Assembly (NCBI GenBank): GCA_963995525.1
Contig: OZ023211.1
Location: 55,895,471 to 55,959,470 of the forward strand
Length of the DNA: 64,000 nt
Direction of reading: 5' to 3'
Origin: Escarpia spicata
Taxonomy: Eukaryota > Annelida > Polychaeta > Sabellida > Siboglinidae
How positions within the stretch are numbered: position 1 is the stretch's first letter; each line of letters begins with the position of its first letter. Positions 45,776 through 53,350 of the stretch are shown here, one piece after another. The notes beneath the pieces were generated by a model. That model worked only from the letters and a program-made list of their open reading frames with translations. It was not told where the DNA came from and did not search any database. The position numbers and the translations under genes were made by a program.

Positions 45776-46234
45776 TTAATGCAATGGCTTTAGCCAATCG
45801 AATACGAGACAGTCATTGTTCACCCGATTGGCGCCGAATAGGTTCTGGAACGCCGTCAACGGCATGCCGCGACATCGGAGAAGTAGGTAGGCGACGCAAT
45901 ATTGTCCGCATACGTTAGAGACGACGCTCTGCAACCGCTTGTCGTTGTACATCCACGCGTCGCCGCAGTGTCGGTGCAGGAAGGCGCGGAAGTCGGCGTG
46001 CAGCGGCGGAAGACCGTACTAATCGAAGTACTCGCCGACGCCTCGCCGGTCGACGTAGACGGCCATCCAGTGCTCCCCCGGTTCACCGCCGTCGTCGGTA
46101 TTGCACACGAAGGCCATCGGGTAAGTGGCGGCGGTGGTGGTGGTAAGTAGCGCGTCTTTAGGCACGACGCCGACGACGATACGTTTAGCGTACGCGTCGC
46201 GTTCCAGGCGACGCAGCAGTTGGAACGTAGCCAT
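45776..46234 (-). pseudogene. Adenain-like cysteine protease, interrupted by TAG
   Basis: Starts at ATG 46234, overlapping the capsid-gene stop by one base. The first 71 codons contain PMAFVCNTDDGGEPGEHWMA with the catalytic His. Codon 72 is TAG (46021-46019). The same frame stays open after it to TAA at 45776 and contains the catalytic-Cys region NVCGQYCVAYL. Total length with the stop is 152 codons, short but usual for Polinton maturation proteases. The family cleaves capsid precursors during virion maturation. A single substitution explains the stop. Confidence 0.88.
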
Positions 46235-47538
46235 TACGACGTACAGTCGTACAGGACGTTCCGGGTCCGATCGATCTCCATCACCGTCTCGAATTCCGCG
46301 TACACGACGACGTTCATCGGTCGGGGTAGTGGCGTCGAGAACTGCATTTCAGCGCCCACGGTCCCCTGACGCACGACGTTGAAATGGTCCCCGTCGCAAC
46401 AGTCGGGGGTCAGGTCGAAAGCGAAGACGGTGTAGCCGGCTTCGAAGTCCGAGCGCGATATGTCGTTCCCCTCGTCCTCGCCCGCCTTTCCGGTGGACTC
46501 GAAGAGATTCATGTAGCTTCGTATGCACCGGTGGTGCGGGAAGTCCGGCTGCAGCGGCTTGCTCGGCACCTGACGTCCGTCGACGATGAGCGCGAGGAAG
46601 TTTATGTCGTTGTGCTGCGCGTTGAACGGATTTCTAGTGTAGTCTCCGTTGTAGGCGGCGTTGTCGATCATCATCAGGATTATGCGTTTCGGAATCGCAC
46701 CCATGTACAGGTTCTCGTGCGTGTGCGATAGCGTACCCGCGGTTATCGAGAACGACTTGCAGTCGACGCGGCGCATCGGAAACTTAGCCGTTCCCAAAGT
46801 ACACGCTTTGATATGACCCAGCTGGACTTCCGGGTTCAACTTCACTTTTCGGACGTACAGGCAAATCGAGCGTATCACGATACGCCACCCCGGCGCGGCA
46901 GCCGGGCCTATGAGCGCGAAGGCGTCCTTCGAGTGGACCACGCGTATTTTCGTGTCGATTCCGCTCGGTAGGAGGCGGTTTAGCTTAAACGCGTCGACGT
47001 GCAGGCGTCCCATCATCTCCACCTCTGTGCTGGCCGCCGTCAGGTCGCGCCGCGCTATGAACCCGGTGTTGTCGTCCCCGCGCGCGCTCGTGTGTCCGGC
47101 GCTGTCTTTGTACCACAACGACCCCGTGAGATGCGATCGTTTCGCGTCGCTACCGTAACTCAGCAGGGTCTCGATGTAGGCCCGGTACGCGTACGTATTG
47201 GTCGACGGCGTCACGAGCGTACCGTTCAGCGACACGTCGATTTGACTGAACATCGAATGGAGGAAATTGTTGACCGGCGCCACGTTGGCGCCGGCCGCCA
47301 GATCGGTACCGTCCCCCTGAACCACTTTGAAGCGGACGTACGTTTGAAGGCTCGCCAGGTCCATGTGGTCGTTACCCGACCCCGGAATGAGGAACTCGAT
47401 AGGACCGCCGGCGTCCAGAGCCGTCAGCGGTTGGTAGACGGTCCACTGACTGCTCTCGATGCTCTTCTGCGTCAGCGGTCCGGTGAACAGGTCCAGTTCG
47501 GCCTTCACGCCCTCGCACGCTGTATTTACGAACGCCAT
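46234..47538 (-). CDS. Polinton major capsid protein (double jelly roll)
   Basis: An intact 434-residue ORF. The N-terminus has DLFTGPLTQKSIESSQW and a GPIEFLIPGSG stretch, then YVRFKV, the strongly conserved GTLVTPSTNTYAYRAYIETL and the carboxyl end VVYAEFETVMEIDRTRNV. These are the marks of the hexon-like protein often annotated in invertebrates as 'F54H12.2-like', the Polinton MCP that forms trimeric capsomers. It begins 2 bp after the pX-like stop and ends overlapping the protease start (TAATG). A TATA-like CCTATAAAG lies about 80 bp upstream at ~47620. Confidence 0.95.
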   Translation of the reverse strand: MAFVNTACEGVKAELDLFTGPLTQKSIESSQWTVYQPLTALDAGGPIEFLIPGSGNDHMDLASLQTYVRFKVVQGDGTDLAAGANVAPVNNFLHSMFSQIDVSLNGTLVTPSTNTYAYRAYIETLLSYGSDAKRSHLTGSLWYKDSAGHTSARGDDNTGFIARRDLTAASTEVEMMGRLHVDAFKLNRLLPSGIDTKIRVVHSKDAFALIGPAAAPGWRIVIRSICLYVRKVKLNPEVQLGHIKACTLGTAKFPMRRVDCKSFSITAGTLSHTHENLYMGAIPKRIILMMIDNAAYNGDYTRNPFNAQHNDINFLALIVDGRQVPSKPLQPDFPHHRCIRSYMNLFESTGKAGEDEGNDISRSDFEAGYTVFAFDLTPDCCDGDHFNVVRQGTVGAEMQFSTPLPRPMNVVVYAEFETVMEIDRTRNVLYDCTS

Positions 47539-47540
47539 CG

Positions 47541-47948
47541 TTACGCGTCGAATATATCGACCGGTCGACGCCCTCTCTTCCGTCTACTGACGGTCGTCGC
47601 CGTTCGACGCCGCTTCTTTATAGGCGGTCTTTTTTTCATCCGTCTCTTCTTCGGCGCCGGCCCTTTCAATAGACCGTCGAGAAGATCGACGCCGGCCTCC
47701 TTCGCGCGTCGTTTTACCGACGCTTTCAGATTGCCGCCGCCGACGACGTCCCGCGCCACGTTCACGCCGGTTTTGAGCGCTCGTTTTCCCAACGCCATGG
47801 CGCCTCTCTTAAAAAGCGGCATGACGCTTCGAAACAGGCTCCCGAAGATATTACCCAGACCGTGTCCTCGTTGACCCCGACCACCGACGAAGACCGGTAG
47901 TTGACGGCCGACCTGTCGAACGTAGTAGTCCTCGTACGGGTTCGGCAT
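47541..47948 (-). CDS. pX/Mu-like minor virion core protein
   Basis: A 135-residue very basic protein. The N-terminus has RQVGRQLPVFVGGRGQRGHG followed by LGNIFGSLFRSVMPLF, resembling the pX/pVI-type minor proteins of adenoviruses and adintoviruses. The C-terminus is a KKRRMKKRPPIKKRRR nuclear-localisation/DNA-binding tail. It lies between penton (5-bp gap) and MCP (2-bp gap), as in related elements. Probable role: DNA condensation or inner-capsid attachment. Confidence 0.8.
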   Translation of the reverse strand: MPNPYEDYYVRQVGRQLPVFVGGRGQRGHGLGNIFGSLFRSVMPLFKRGAMALGKRALKTGVNVARDVVGGGNLKASVKRRAKEAGVDLLDGLLKGPAPKKRRMKKRPPIKKRRRTATTVSRRKRGRRPVDIFDA

Positions 47949-47953
47949 GGTGG

Positions 47954-48795
47954 TTAAAACAATCTCGATTTACAGCGTCTGATGTGAAGCGTCGCCACTA
48001 GCTTCCCCCGCTCGAATGGTATCGGTTGACCGCAATCGTCTCTTATATCGACCTCGATCGTGTCGAATTGATGCCGCAGCAGCTTCACGTATTGGACGCG
48101 GTCGAACGTTTCCGAAATAACGCTACCGTTCGTACCGAAGACGGCGATGTTTCGAAGGAGCGGCGCGTACACGTCGCCGACGACGCGCGATTCCACGAGA
48201 TCCGTGTACACGTACAGGGTGTCGACGCCCGCCTTCATATCCACCGTATTGCGACCTTCGTACGCGAACGTGTACGCGGCGGGGCTGGTCTCGATAACGA
48301 CGACTTCCGGTTCGGGGCCCATCATCGGAGGACTTACGATAACGTTCTTATGGAAACCTAGCAAGCTCTTCAGACGGCTCGTATCGGGTAGGGTAAAGGC
48401 GACACCCGCCGACATACGCAACGTCATTCGGTTAGAGACGCCACTGTACTCTAGACGCACCTTGACCTTATCGGTGCACAATTTCATTAGCGCCTCGTTG
48501 AGCTCGCGCAGTAGCACGTAAACGTTGTTGTAGAAACAGTGAGTAATCGTACCCTGCCGGTATATCCCGATACCGTCCATGGTCGTGAAAAGACCCATCT
48601 CACCTCGTGGCGCCGACAGGTAGAAGGTGGCGTCCGCCTCTCTCACGTTGTACCACGTGTGCGGGTACTGTAGGCAGGTCGAAGGTCGAAACGTCGCGGC
48701 AGCGTCGTGATGTAGTGCGTCAACGTATTTTCGGGGTGCCGCTTCATAGACGCGTTGCTCGGTAGCGTCAGGTAAAAGTCAGACGATACCGCCAT
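47954..48795 (-). pseudogene. Penton-like minor capsid protein, broken near the N-terminus
   Basis: The gene starts at ATG 48795 with DFYLTLPSNASM, the usual start of Polinton penton-like proteins. About 40 codons later the frame changes (near 48680) and continues as LQYPHTWYNVREADATFYL down to TAA at 47954. Family members have roughly ten more residues between these parts, so a short deletion that is not a multiple of three explains the break. The rest (230 codons) is open and includes LLGFHKNVI and VYAPLLRNI. The start overlaps the upstream membrane-protein gene by 17 bp. Confidence 0.88.
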
Positions 48796-49159
48796 CGTCT
48801 TGTCGTCGTCGACCGCCTCCGCTCATAGACGGACTCGGGAGCTGGTAACCGAGACAGCTGCTCAACAGCGCCGTCCACAGGTTGGAGTTGCCTTGACCCC
48901 GCGTCAGATTGTATATACTAACGGCGATGACGAAGTACAGGACGATGACCTGACAGAGGAATACGATATCGGCCTTTGGGCATTCGTTACCGCAGAGCCG
49001 CCCTGGAACGGGTTCGTGGACGGTGGAGTCGTCGGCGTTCTCGACGGCGTCGACGGAGTCCTCGTTGGTAGTCTTCATCGGCTTCTCTGAACCAGTAGCG
49101 GCGTCGACGGAGTCCTCTTTGGTAGTCTTCTTCGGCTGTTCGTCGATCATCATCATCAT
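48779..49159 (-). CDS. Small Polinton transmembrane protein
   Basis: 126 residues beginning with a run of Met codons. The N-terminal part contains two imperfect copies of KPxKTTxEDSVDA. A single hydrophobic segment (about residues 66-84, IVFLCQVIVLYFVIAVSIY) is followed by NLTRGQGNSNLWTALLSSCLGYQLPSPSM. The NLW..LLSS.LGY.LP.P pattern is one I have seen repeatedly in Polinton gene clusters; function unknown, presumably a virion or membrane component. A TATA-like CGTATAAGGGG lies at ~49197. Confidence 0.75.
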   Translation of the reverse strand: MMMMIDEQPKKTTKEDSVDAATGSEKPMKTTNEDSVDAVENADDSTVHEPVPGRLCGNECPKADIVFLCQVIVLYFVIAVSIYNLTRGQGNSNLWTALLSSCLGYQLPSPSMSGGGRRRQDDGGIV

Positions 49160-49283
49160 CGCACCACTGCGGTCTGCGGCTACAGCAGGGCCCCTTATAC
49201 GGGAGGAGCGACGTTCCCCTGCATAAGCACGACTCGTGCAGCCGCCAGCATTCCTCGTGACGCGTCCAACGCATGCAGCGCTT
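49160..49283 (-). promoter_or_regulatory. Promoter region with TATA elements between integrase and TM genes
   Basis: CTATAAAAGCG at about 49280-49290 overlaps the integrase stop codon, and CGTATAAGGGG lies at about 49197-49207. Either could drive the downstream minus-strand genes. Confidence 0.45.
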
Positions 49284-50405
49284 TTATAGGTCCACGAGCG
49301 CCGCGGCGTCGATCCAACTATTGAAGGAGGCCGGGTAACCGCTCCATTTTACGAGCGCCTCCGACCCACCGCCGCGACGACGACGCCGCTGCAGAACCTC
49401 CGCCACTCGATATAGTTTGTCCTTCGGAACGACTACGCGTTGTACTTCCTGTTCGTAGAAGGCGCCCTCTACCGGTGTCCCGGCGTCGTCCTTCAGGCGA
49501 TAAACGGGCGGTTCGGACGGATGCACCTCTACGACGGTGAAGAGCTCCTCGCTCCAGTTAGGCATGTATCCTTTTTTGAATTGACCCCTCGTCTTACTGA
49601 TACGCACGCGATCTCCTTCGCGAAGTTTCGTTTTTTTTCCCCTACCGTCGCCGCCGCCGCCGCCGTACAGGCGTTGCCATACGTCCTCCTGATTCGTCGC
49701 GTCGACGCTCGCCGGCGTCCTACCGATGCTTCGATGATAGGCGTTGTTGTACGAATGCACGAAATCCGGTAACGCCTCTACGTAGCGCAGCGTCTCGTGT
49801 TTCGTAAAATAACGCCACATGCGCGTCTTCAAAGTCCGATTGAATCGTTCCACGACGCTCGCTTTAGTCTCCTCGTTATGCGTCACCAAATGATGAACGC
49901 CGTGACTCTTTAGGAACGTTTGCAGGGGTCGGTTCAGAAACTCGGTCCCCTTATCGGTCTGCAGCGCGTTCGGTGGTTGTTGCGCGTCGTTCAGTAGATG
50001 CGCGAAGGTCGCGACGAGCGACGCGCCGGACTTAGTCTTCAACGGAACGCACCACGCCCGCTTCGAAAACACGTCGATGACCGTCAATAGGAATGTTTTA
50101 CCGTCGTTGTGTTTTTTTAGTCTAGTCAAATCGACCAGATCGGCTTGCCACTGCTGGTTTTGACCGCCCACGATGACGCAACGTCGTTTGAAACGTCTTT
50201 TAACCGGTTTGTGTAGGGTATAAACGTCCTGCGCCGCTAGCCACCTCTCGACGTCCGGTCGTCGTCGTCCCCCCTTTGACGCCCGGTGCAACGCGTCGAC
50301 GCCTCCGTAACTACCCGCCCGTTTCGGATCGAAGTAGAGTTCATTCAGTTCGTCGTTTCGTTGTCGAAGGTTTCGTTTTGGACGACGACTCCACCCGGAC
50401 ACCAT
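49284..50405 (-). CDS. Retroviral-type integrase with C-terminal chromodomain
   Basis: An intact 373-residue ORF from ATG 50405. The rve core has QWQADLVDL (D89), ALQTDKGTEF (D151) and KASVVERFNR (E186), spacing as in DD35E integrases. A basic SH3-like region follows (LREGDRVRISKTRGQFKKGY). The carboxyl end (about 331-373, with EALVKWSGYPASFNSWI) is a chromodomain. The enzyme joins the TIR ends to a target, producing the 6-bp duplication seen at the borders. A TATA-like CTATATAATA is about 40 bp upstream. Catalytically complete. Confidence 0.96.
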   Translation of the reverse strand: MVSGWSRRPKRNLRQRNDELNELYFDPKRAGSYGGVDALHRASKGGRRRPDVERWLAAQDVYTLHKPVKRRFKRRCVIVGGQNQQWQADLVDLTRLKKHNDGKTFLLTVIDVFSKRAWCVPLKTKSGASLVATFAHLLNDAQQPPNALQTDKGTEFLNRPLQTFLKSHGVHHLVTHNEETKASVVERFNRTLKTRMWRYFTKHETLRYVEALPDFVHSYNNAYHRSIGRTPASVDATNQEDVWQRLYGGGGGDGRGKKTKLREGDRVRISKTRGQFKKGYMPNWSEELFTVVEVHPSEPPVYRLKDDAGTPVEGAFYEQEVQRVVVPKDKLYRVAEVLQRRRRRGGGSEALVKWSGYPASFNSWIDAAALVDL

Positions 50406-50502
50406 GACGACGACGACGACGAATGAACGACGAATATTATATAGAGAGCGATAACCGTGATGATGACGACAACGACGACCGTTCGTTGTATCGGCGGCAT
50501 CG

Positions 50503-51216
50503 TCACATCGATTCCCACGCGTCCAACGTTCCTTGTCTCTTTCTAGAACGTCGTCGTCGCACCGCCTTCCCCGCTGAACTGACCGACGCCTCCGACTCCT
50601 CTTCTCTTTGCCGCCGCCGTCGCTCCATGTACTCCCGATAGCGCGGGTTGCCGACGAACTCCATAGGAATGTTCATAGCCTTCATACTCAACCCGAAAGC
50701 GCGCCATCCTAGGGGCTGTGTCGTCTTCGTTCTCGTTCGCATGAGATCGTTCACTAGATCGACCATGTTACTCCCCGCGATCGTTTTACCGTCGTACACG
50801 AATTCGCCGCGGTCGTTCCATCGACACAACGGATCGGCTTTCATTTTCGCGATAAGTAGACTCGCCTTCCCTTTCAGCGTTTTCGGCATGCTGGCTACGA
50901 TCTCGCGCTCTACAGCCTCCGACGATGGCGCCGCCGCCGCGGGCTGTGGTATCTCGCCGTCGGCGTTGACCATCGACACGCGTACCGGTTGCGCCGCTCG
51001 AGCCGCCTCTATAGTGTTGTAGCGACTCAGCAGTTGATTGTACGACGCCACCTTATCGCGTTCGGATAAATCCGATCGCTCTAGAATATCTTTCATATCG
51101 CTGTCCAGGCTACTCAGTACACGTGATCGGGGCATGCTGCTCGACGGCTGCTGTGGTTGAAGAAGACTTTCCACCAATCGCGGGTCGACCAACGCCATCT
51201 TCTTCGCGTACTGCAT
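50503..51216 (-). CDS. Conserved Polinton protein, helical, unknown function
   Basis: 237 residues starting MQYAKKMALVDPRLVESLL, then SSLDSDMKDILERSDLSERD and KVASYNQLLSRY, and a C-terminal domain with GEFVYDGKTIAGSNMVDLV and PLGWRAFGLSMKAMNIP. This combination (short helical start, 'LD.DM..IL' helix, 'G..I.GSN..DLV.D..R' motif, basic tail) recurs in Polinton clusters between integrase and ATPase genes. No enzymatic motif. The 3-bp gap to the preceding gene suggests co-transcription. Confidence 0.65.
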   Translation of the reverse strand: MQYAKKMALVDPRLVESLLQPQQPSSSMPRSRVLSSLDSDMKDILERSDLSERDKVASYNQLLSRYNTIEAARAAQPVRVSMVNADGEIPQPAAAAPSSEAVEREIVASMPKTLKGKASLLIAKMKADPLCRWNDRGEFVYDGKTIAGSNMVDLVNDLMRTRTKTTQPLGWRAFGLSMKAMNIPMEFVGNPRYREYMERRRRQREEESEASVSSAGKAVRRRRSRKRQGTLDAWESM

Positions 51217-51219
51217 CGA

Positions 51220-51630
51220 TTAACCCCCGATGATCTGTTTGAGTAGTGGCAGGAGAACGGTGCTCGCTAACGGCGCTAGCAGGGCCGTCAGAAAACCACC
51301 CGCCCCCGTTTGCAAGATGGCTCGCTTCCGCTTCACCGGAATTCGTTTGTTGACCAGGTCACGCAGGTGATCTCTGTATTTCGTCAACACGCGTTTCTGC
51401 TTCGGCGACACCTTTACGTTCCCTCTCAGAATATTGTACGCGCAATCGCACAGACTACATATGAGACCGACCTCCGAGTGGGCGAGAACGGCTTTTCGCA
51501 GATCGATGTTCCGCTTATGTCTATCCATCAACTGCAGGGCGAAAATGTGTCTCTTCAGGCGTTGCTCGGAGACCGTTGTCGCCGCCTTTGGTCGTCGCTT
51601 CGCCGCTACCACCGCGCGTCTTCCCGTCAT
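51220..51630 (-). CDS. Conserved Polinton protein, basic with hydrophobic C-terminus
   Basis: 136 residues. Features are a basic start, a central segment with CDCAYNILRGNVKVSPKQKR, a YRDHLRDLVNKRIPVKRKR stretch, and a Gly/Leu-rich end (GGFLTALLAPLASTVLLPLL). The same arrangement is common in Polinton and related virus clusters and likely represents a small virion protein that contacts DNA and membrane or capsid (inference). A TATA-like ACTATAAGTAG lies about 35 bp upstream and overlaps the ATPase stop. Confidence 0.65.
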   Translation of the reverse strand: MTGRRAVVAAKRRPKAATTVSEQRLKRHIFALQLMDRHKRNIDLRKAVLAHSEVGLICSLCDCAYNILRGNVKVSPKQKRVLTKYRDHLRDLVNKRIPVKRKRAILQTGAGGFLTALLAPLASTVLLPLLKQIIGG

Positions 51631-51666
51631 ACCGACTAATGCGTACGCGGCGACGTCCCTCTCTAC

Positions 51667-52299
51667 TTATAGTTGACCACCACCCTTCCGTACGTAGACG
51701 TACTGAAGGGGGTCGTCCGGAAATATACACGTACGCAGGCGCATGTACTCTTCCGTTTCCTGTTTCAGATCGACGAAGAGATAGCCGTACGCCGCCGACG
51801 TCGCGTCTTTGAAAGCCTCTATCATGTATTTGACCTGTCCCGGGTACATCTGTTTCGCTAGGTGACCTACTTGACCAGCGTCTCGGGGGTTCTTGAATAG
51901 CACTAAGTATTGGGCGTTCAGGCTGATTGTGCGGTTTTCTTTCCCTTTCGGAAACATGTTCTGTCGGAGTTGTACGACCGACGTATTACAATGGTGACTT
52001 TTTTTAGTAAATAGTTCAGTCACCCCGCTATCGGCTTCCTCCATGAGGTCGTCGAGTACTAAAAGCGTCCTCTTTTTACCGTCTAAATGCGTCGTAGTCG
52101 GCAGGCCGTCTAAGAACTCTATTTCCGGCGACATAGACGCGTAGGCGGTCTGCCACTGCCCGTAACACCACAGGATTTTTTCGGGCGGCGGCTCTATCAT
52201 AGCGCGTCGTATCAGACGGTCGACGAACGTCGTCTTACCGCATCCCGTAGGCCCTGATACTATACACGTAAACGGATGCTTCAACAACGGTCCGCCCAT
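51667..52299 (-). CDS. A32/FtsK-HerA-type genome-packaging ATPase
   Basis: Intact ORF; the ATG at 52299 is taken as start (an upstream in-frame GTG extends it by two codons). Walker A is GPTGCGKTTF (about residues 16-25), Walker B is RTLLVLDDLM, and a sensor-like Q (VVQLRQNMFPKG) follows. 'LVLFKNPRD' and a conserved C-terminal KGGGQL complete the family pattern. Role: pumping element DNA into capsids. TATA-like CTTATAAAGA lies about 45 bp upstream inside the NADAR gene end. Confidence 0.95.
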   Translation of the reverse strand: MGGPLLKHPFTCIVSGPTGCGKTTFVDRLIRRAMIEPPPEKILWCYGQWQTAYASMSPEIEFLDGLPTTTHLDGKKRTLLVLDDLMEEADSGVTELFTKKSHHCNTSVVQLRQNMFPKGKENRTISLNAQYLVLFKNPRDAGQVGHLAKQMYPGQVKYMIEAFKDATSAAYGYLFVDLKQETEEYMRLRTCIFPDDPLQYVYVRKGGGQL

Positions 52300-52327
52300 T
52301 TTCACGACTGATACTGGCTGAGGTTTT

Positions 52328-52780
52328 TTACGCGTCTTTATAAGCGTCGCGCACCTCCATCAACAGTTTACCGAGCTTGTTCTCTCCCGCAACGTCCCCA
52401 ATCCTGGTAACCCAGAAACCCTCCCTACTCGGTACCAACTCCACCAATTCGGCGTCCCCGGTGGCCAACAGATCGGCCTTCAACTCCCCGCCGAACTTAC
52501 TCATCAACAGGCCCTTCATACAAGCGACCCTAACGACGTTCCATTCGGTTCCCGTTCTCTTTTTTCGTATACCGTAACTGAGTCGTTTCGCTACGTAGGG
52601 CGATCGCGCACTTTTGATACACGCGGCGCATGCGAGGTCTTCGTTGAACATCGCTTTCCTATACTGATAGGCGTGCTCGACGGATCGGAAGACCCGACCG
52701 TACGCCGTCAATCGGCACTTGTACATATTCGACAAGAAGGAGCGCGAGCCGCCAAACTTTATAGGTTCCGACGACAACAT
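52328..52780 (-). CDS. NADAR-domain (YbiA-like) protein
   Basis: A 150-residue protein that is the NADAR fold from end to end. It has SRSFLSNMYKCRLTAYGRVF followed by SVEHAYQYRKAMF near the N-terminus and an ending FWVTRIGDVAGENKLGKLL before MEVRDAY. Known members act on ADP-ribose-like N-glycosides: YbiA cleaves riboflavin-pathway intermediates, and some NADARs remove ADP-ribose from guanine in DNA and partner with DarT-type toxins. Here it is the first gene of the right arm, 22 bp ahead of the ATPase, with its own TATA element (TTATATATAAGCGG, ~52815). The usual W-G pair of the active-site loop is W-V. A counter-defence or nucleotide-repair role is inference. Confidence 0.9.
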   Translation of the reverse strand: MLSSEPIKFGGSRSFLSNMYKCRLTAYGRVFRSVEHAYQYRKAMFNEDLACAACIKSARSPYVAKRLSYGIRKKRTGTEWNVVRVACMKGLLMSKFGGELKADLLATGDAELVELVPSREGFWVTRIGDVAGENKLGKLLMEVRDAYKDA

Positions 52781-52909
52781 GACTACTACCGATTAACCGC
52801 TACCGACACCGCTTATATATAACAGACGTCACCGCCGATAGATGGCGCATCTAAAGACGTACGGACCCGGAATCTTTCGATCTCCCAGGAATCCGGCGTC
52901 TATGAGTGT

Positions 52910-52997
52910 CTCGGTTATATTATTGCTTACGAGATTGATCGCTAGGGGGACGCTACGTTGATCGCTAGGGGTGGGACGTCTACGTTGATCGCTAGGG
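52910..52997 (-). repeat. Right subterminal direct repeats (GATCGCTAGGG x3)
   Basis: Three copies of TTGATCGCTAGGG within about 85 bases, just inside the right TIR. Different in sequence from the palindromic left array, although both share the CTAGG/CCTAG word. Confidence 0.9.
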
Positions 52998-53240
52998 CTA
53001 AACTAATTACTGGGATACTCGCTAGGTGGCACCTCTATATCATCAATCAAAAAATGACAGGCCATCAATCACGTTTTTTATAAGTAGGTTCCCGATTTCT
53101 CTCAGGTTACACAAAATCCTTTGATCTTTTTTTTATAAATAGGTTCCCGAAAAAGATAAGGACGTTTTTTATGCATGTAGTTAGGCCTAAAGTAGGTCAA
53201 AAAGGGGCGGGGCGTGCCTCTGCCTTGTCTACATACTACT
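52991..53240 (-). repeat. Polinton right terminal inverted repeat
   Basis: About 250 bases, inverse of 36579-36827 with few substitutions and one small length difference. Ends ...ACATACTACT. Confidence 0.95.
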
Positions 53241-53246
53241 ATTGTT
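53241..53246. repeat. Polinton target-site duplication, right (ATTGTT)
   Basis: Identical to 36573-36578. Confidence 0.93.
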
Positions 53247-53350
53247 AATATTAATAGCTCATGTATAACAATTGTTGGTGATTTTAATGCGGATATTTCT
53301 AAGAAATCCAAAACGCTCAAGGTTTCCTGGGTGGCATCCGTTGGATTATT
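53241..53350 (+). mobile_element. LINE endonuclease, right part, continuing across the Polinton
   Basis: Plus-strand reading gives NINSSCITIVGDFNADISKK, the G-D-F-N motif expected directly after the sequence that ends at 36578. Similarity is lost near 53340. Confidence 0.75.

Larger units (their letters stand above)
36579..53240. mobile_element. Complete Polinton/Maverick (adintovirus-like) element, 16,662 bp
   Basis: Termini are AGTAGTATGTAGACAAGG on the left and its inverse on the right (5'-AG...CT-3'), with TIRs of about 250 bp and a perfect 6-bp duplication outside. The gene complement is diagnostic: protein-primed family B DNA polymerase, chromodomain integrase, adenain-like protease, A32/FtsK-like ATPase, double-jelly-roll major capsid, penton-like and pX-like proteins. 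Two inward-facing gene blocks converge at 45.6-45.8 kb. The interior is GC- and CpG-rich compared with AT-rich flanks. The copy has damaged polymerase, protease and penton genes, so it is an endogenous relic unless some breaks are assembly errors. Confidence 0.98.

Noticed and set aside
46999..47874. 291-codon plus-strand ORF opposite the capsid gene
   Set aside because: Shadow of the MCP/pX genes, which have clear family motifs on the minus strand.
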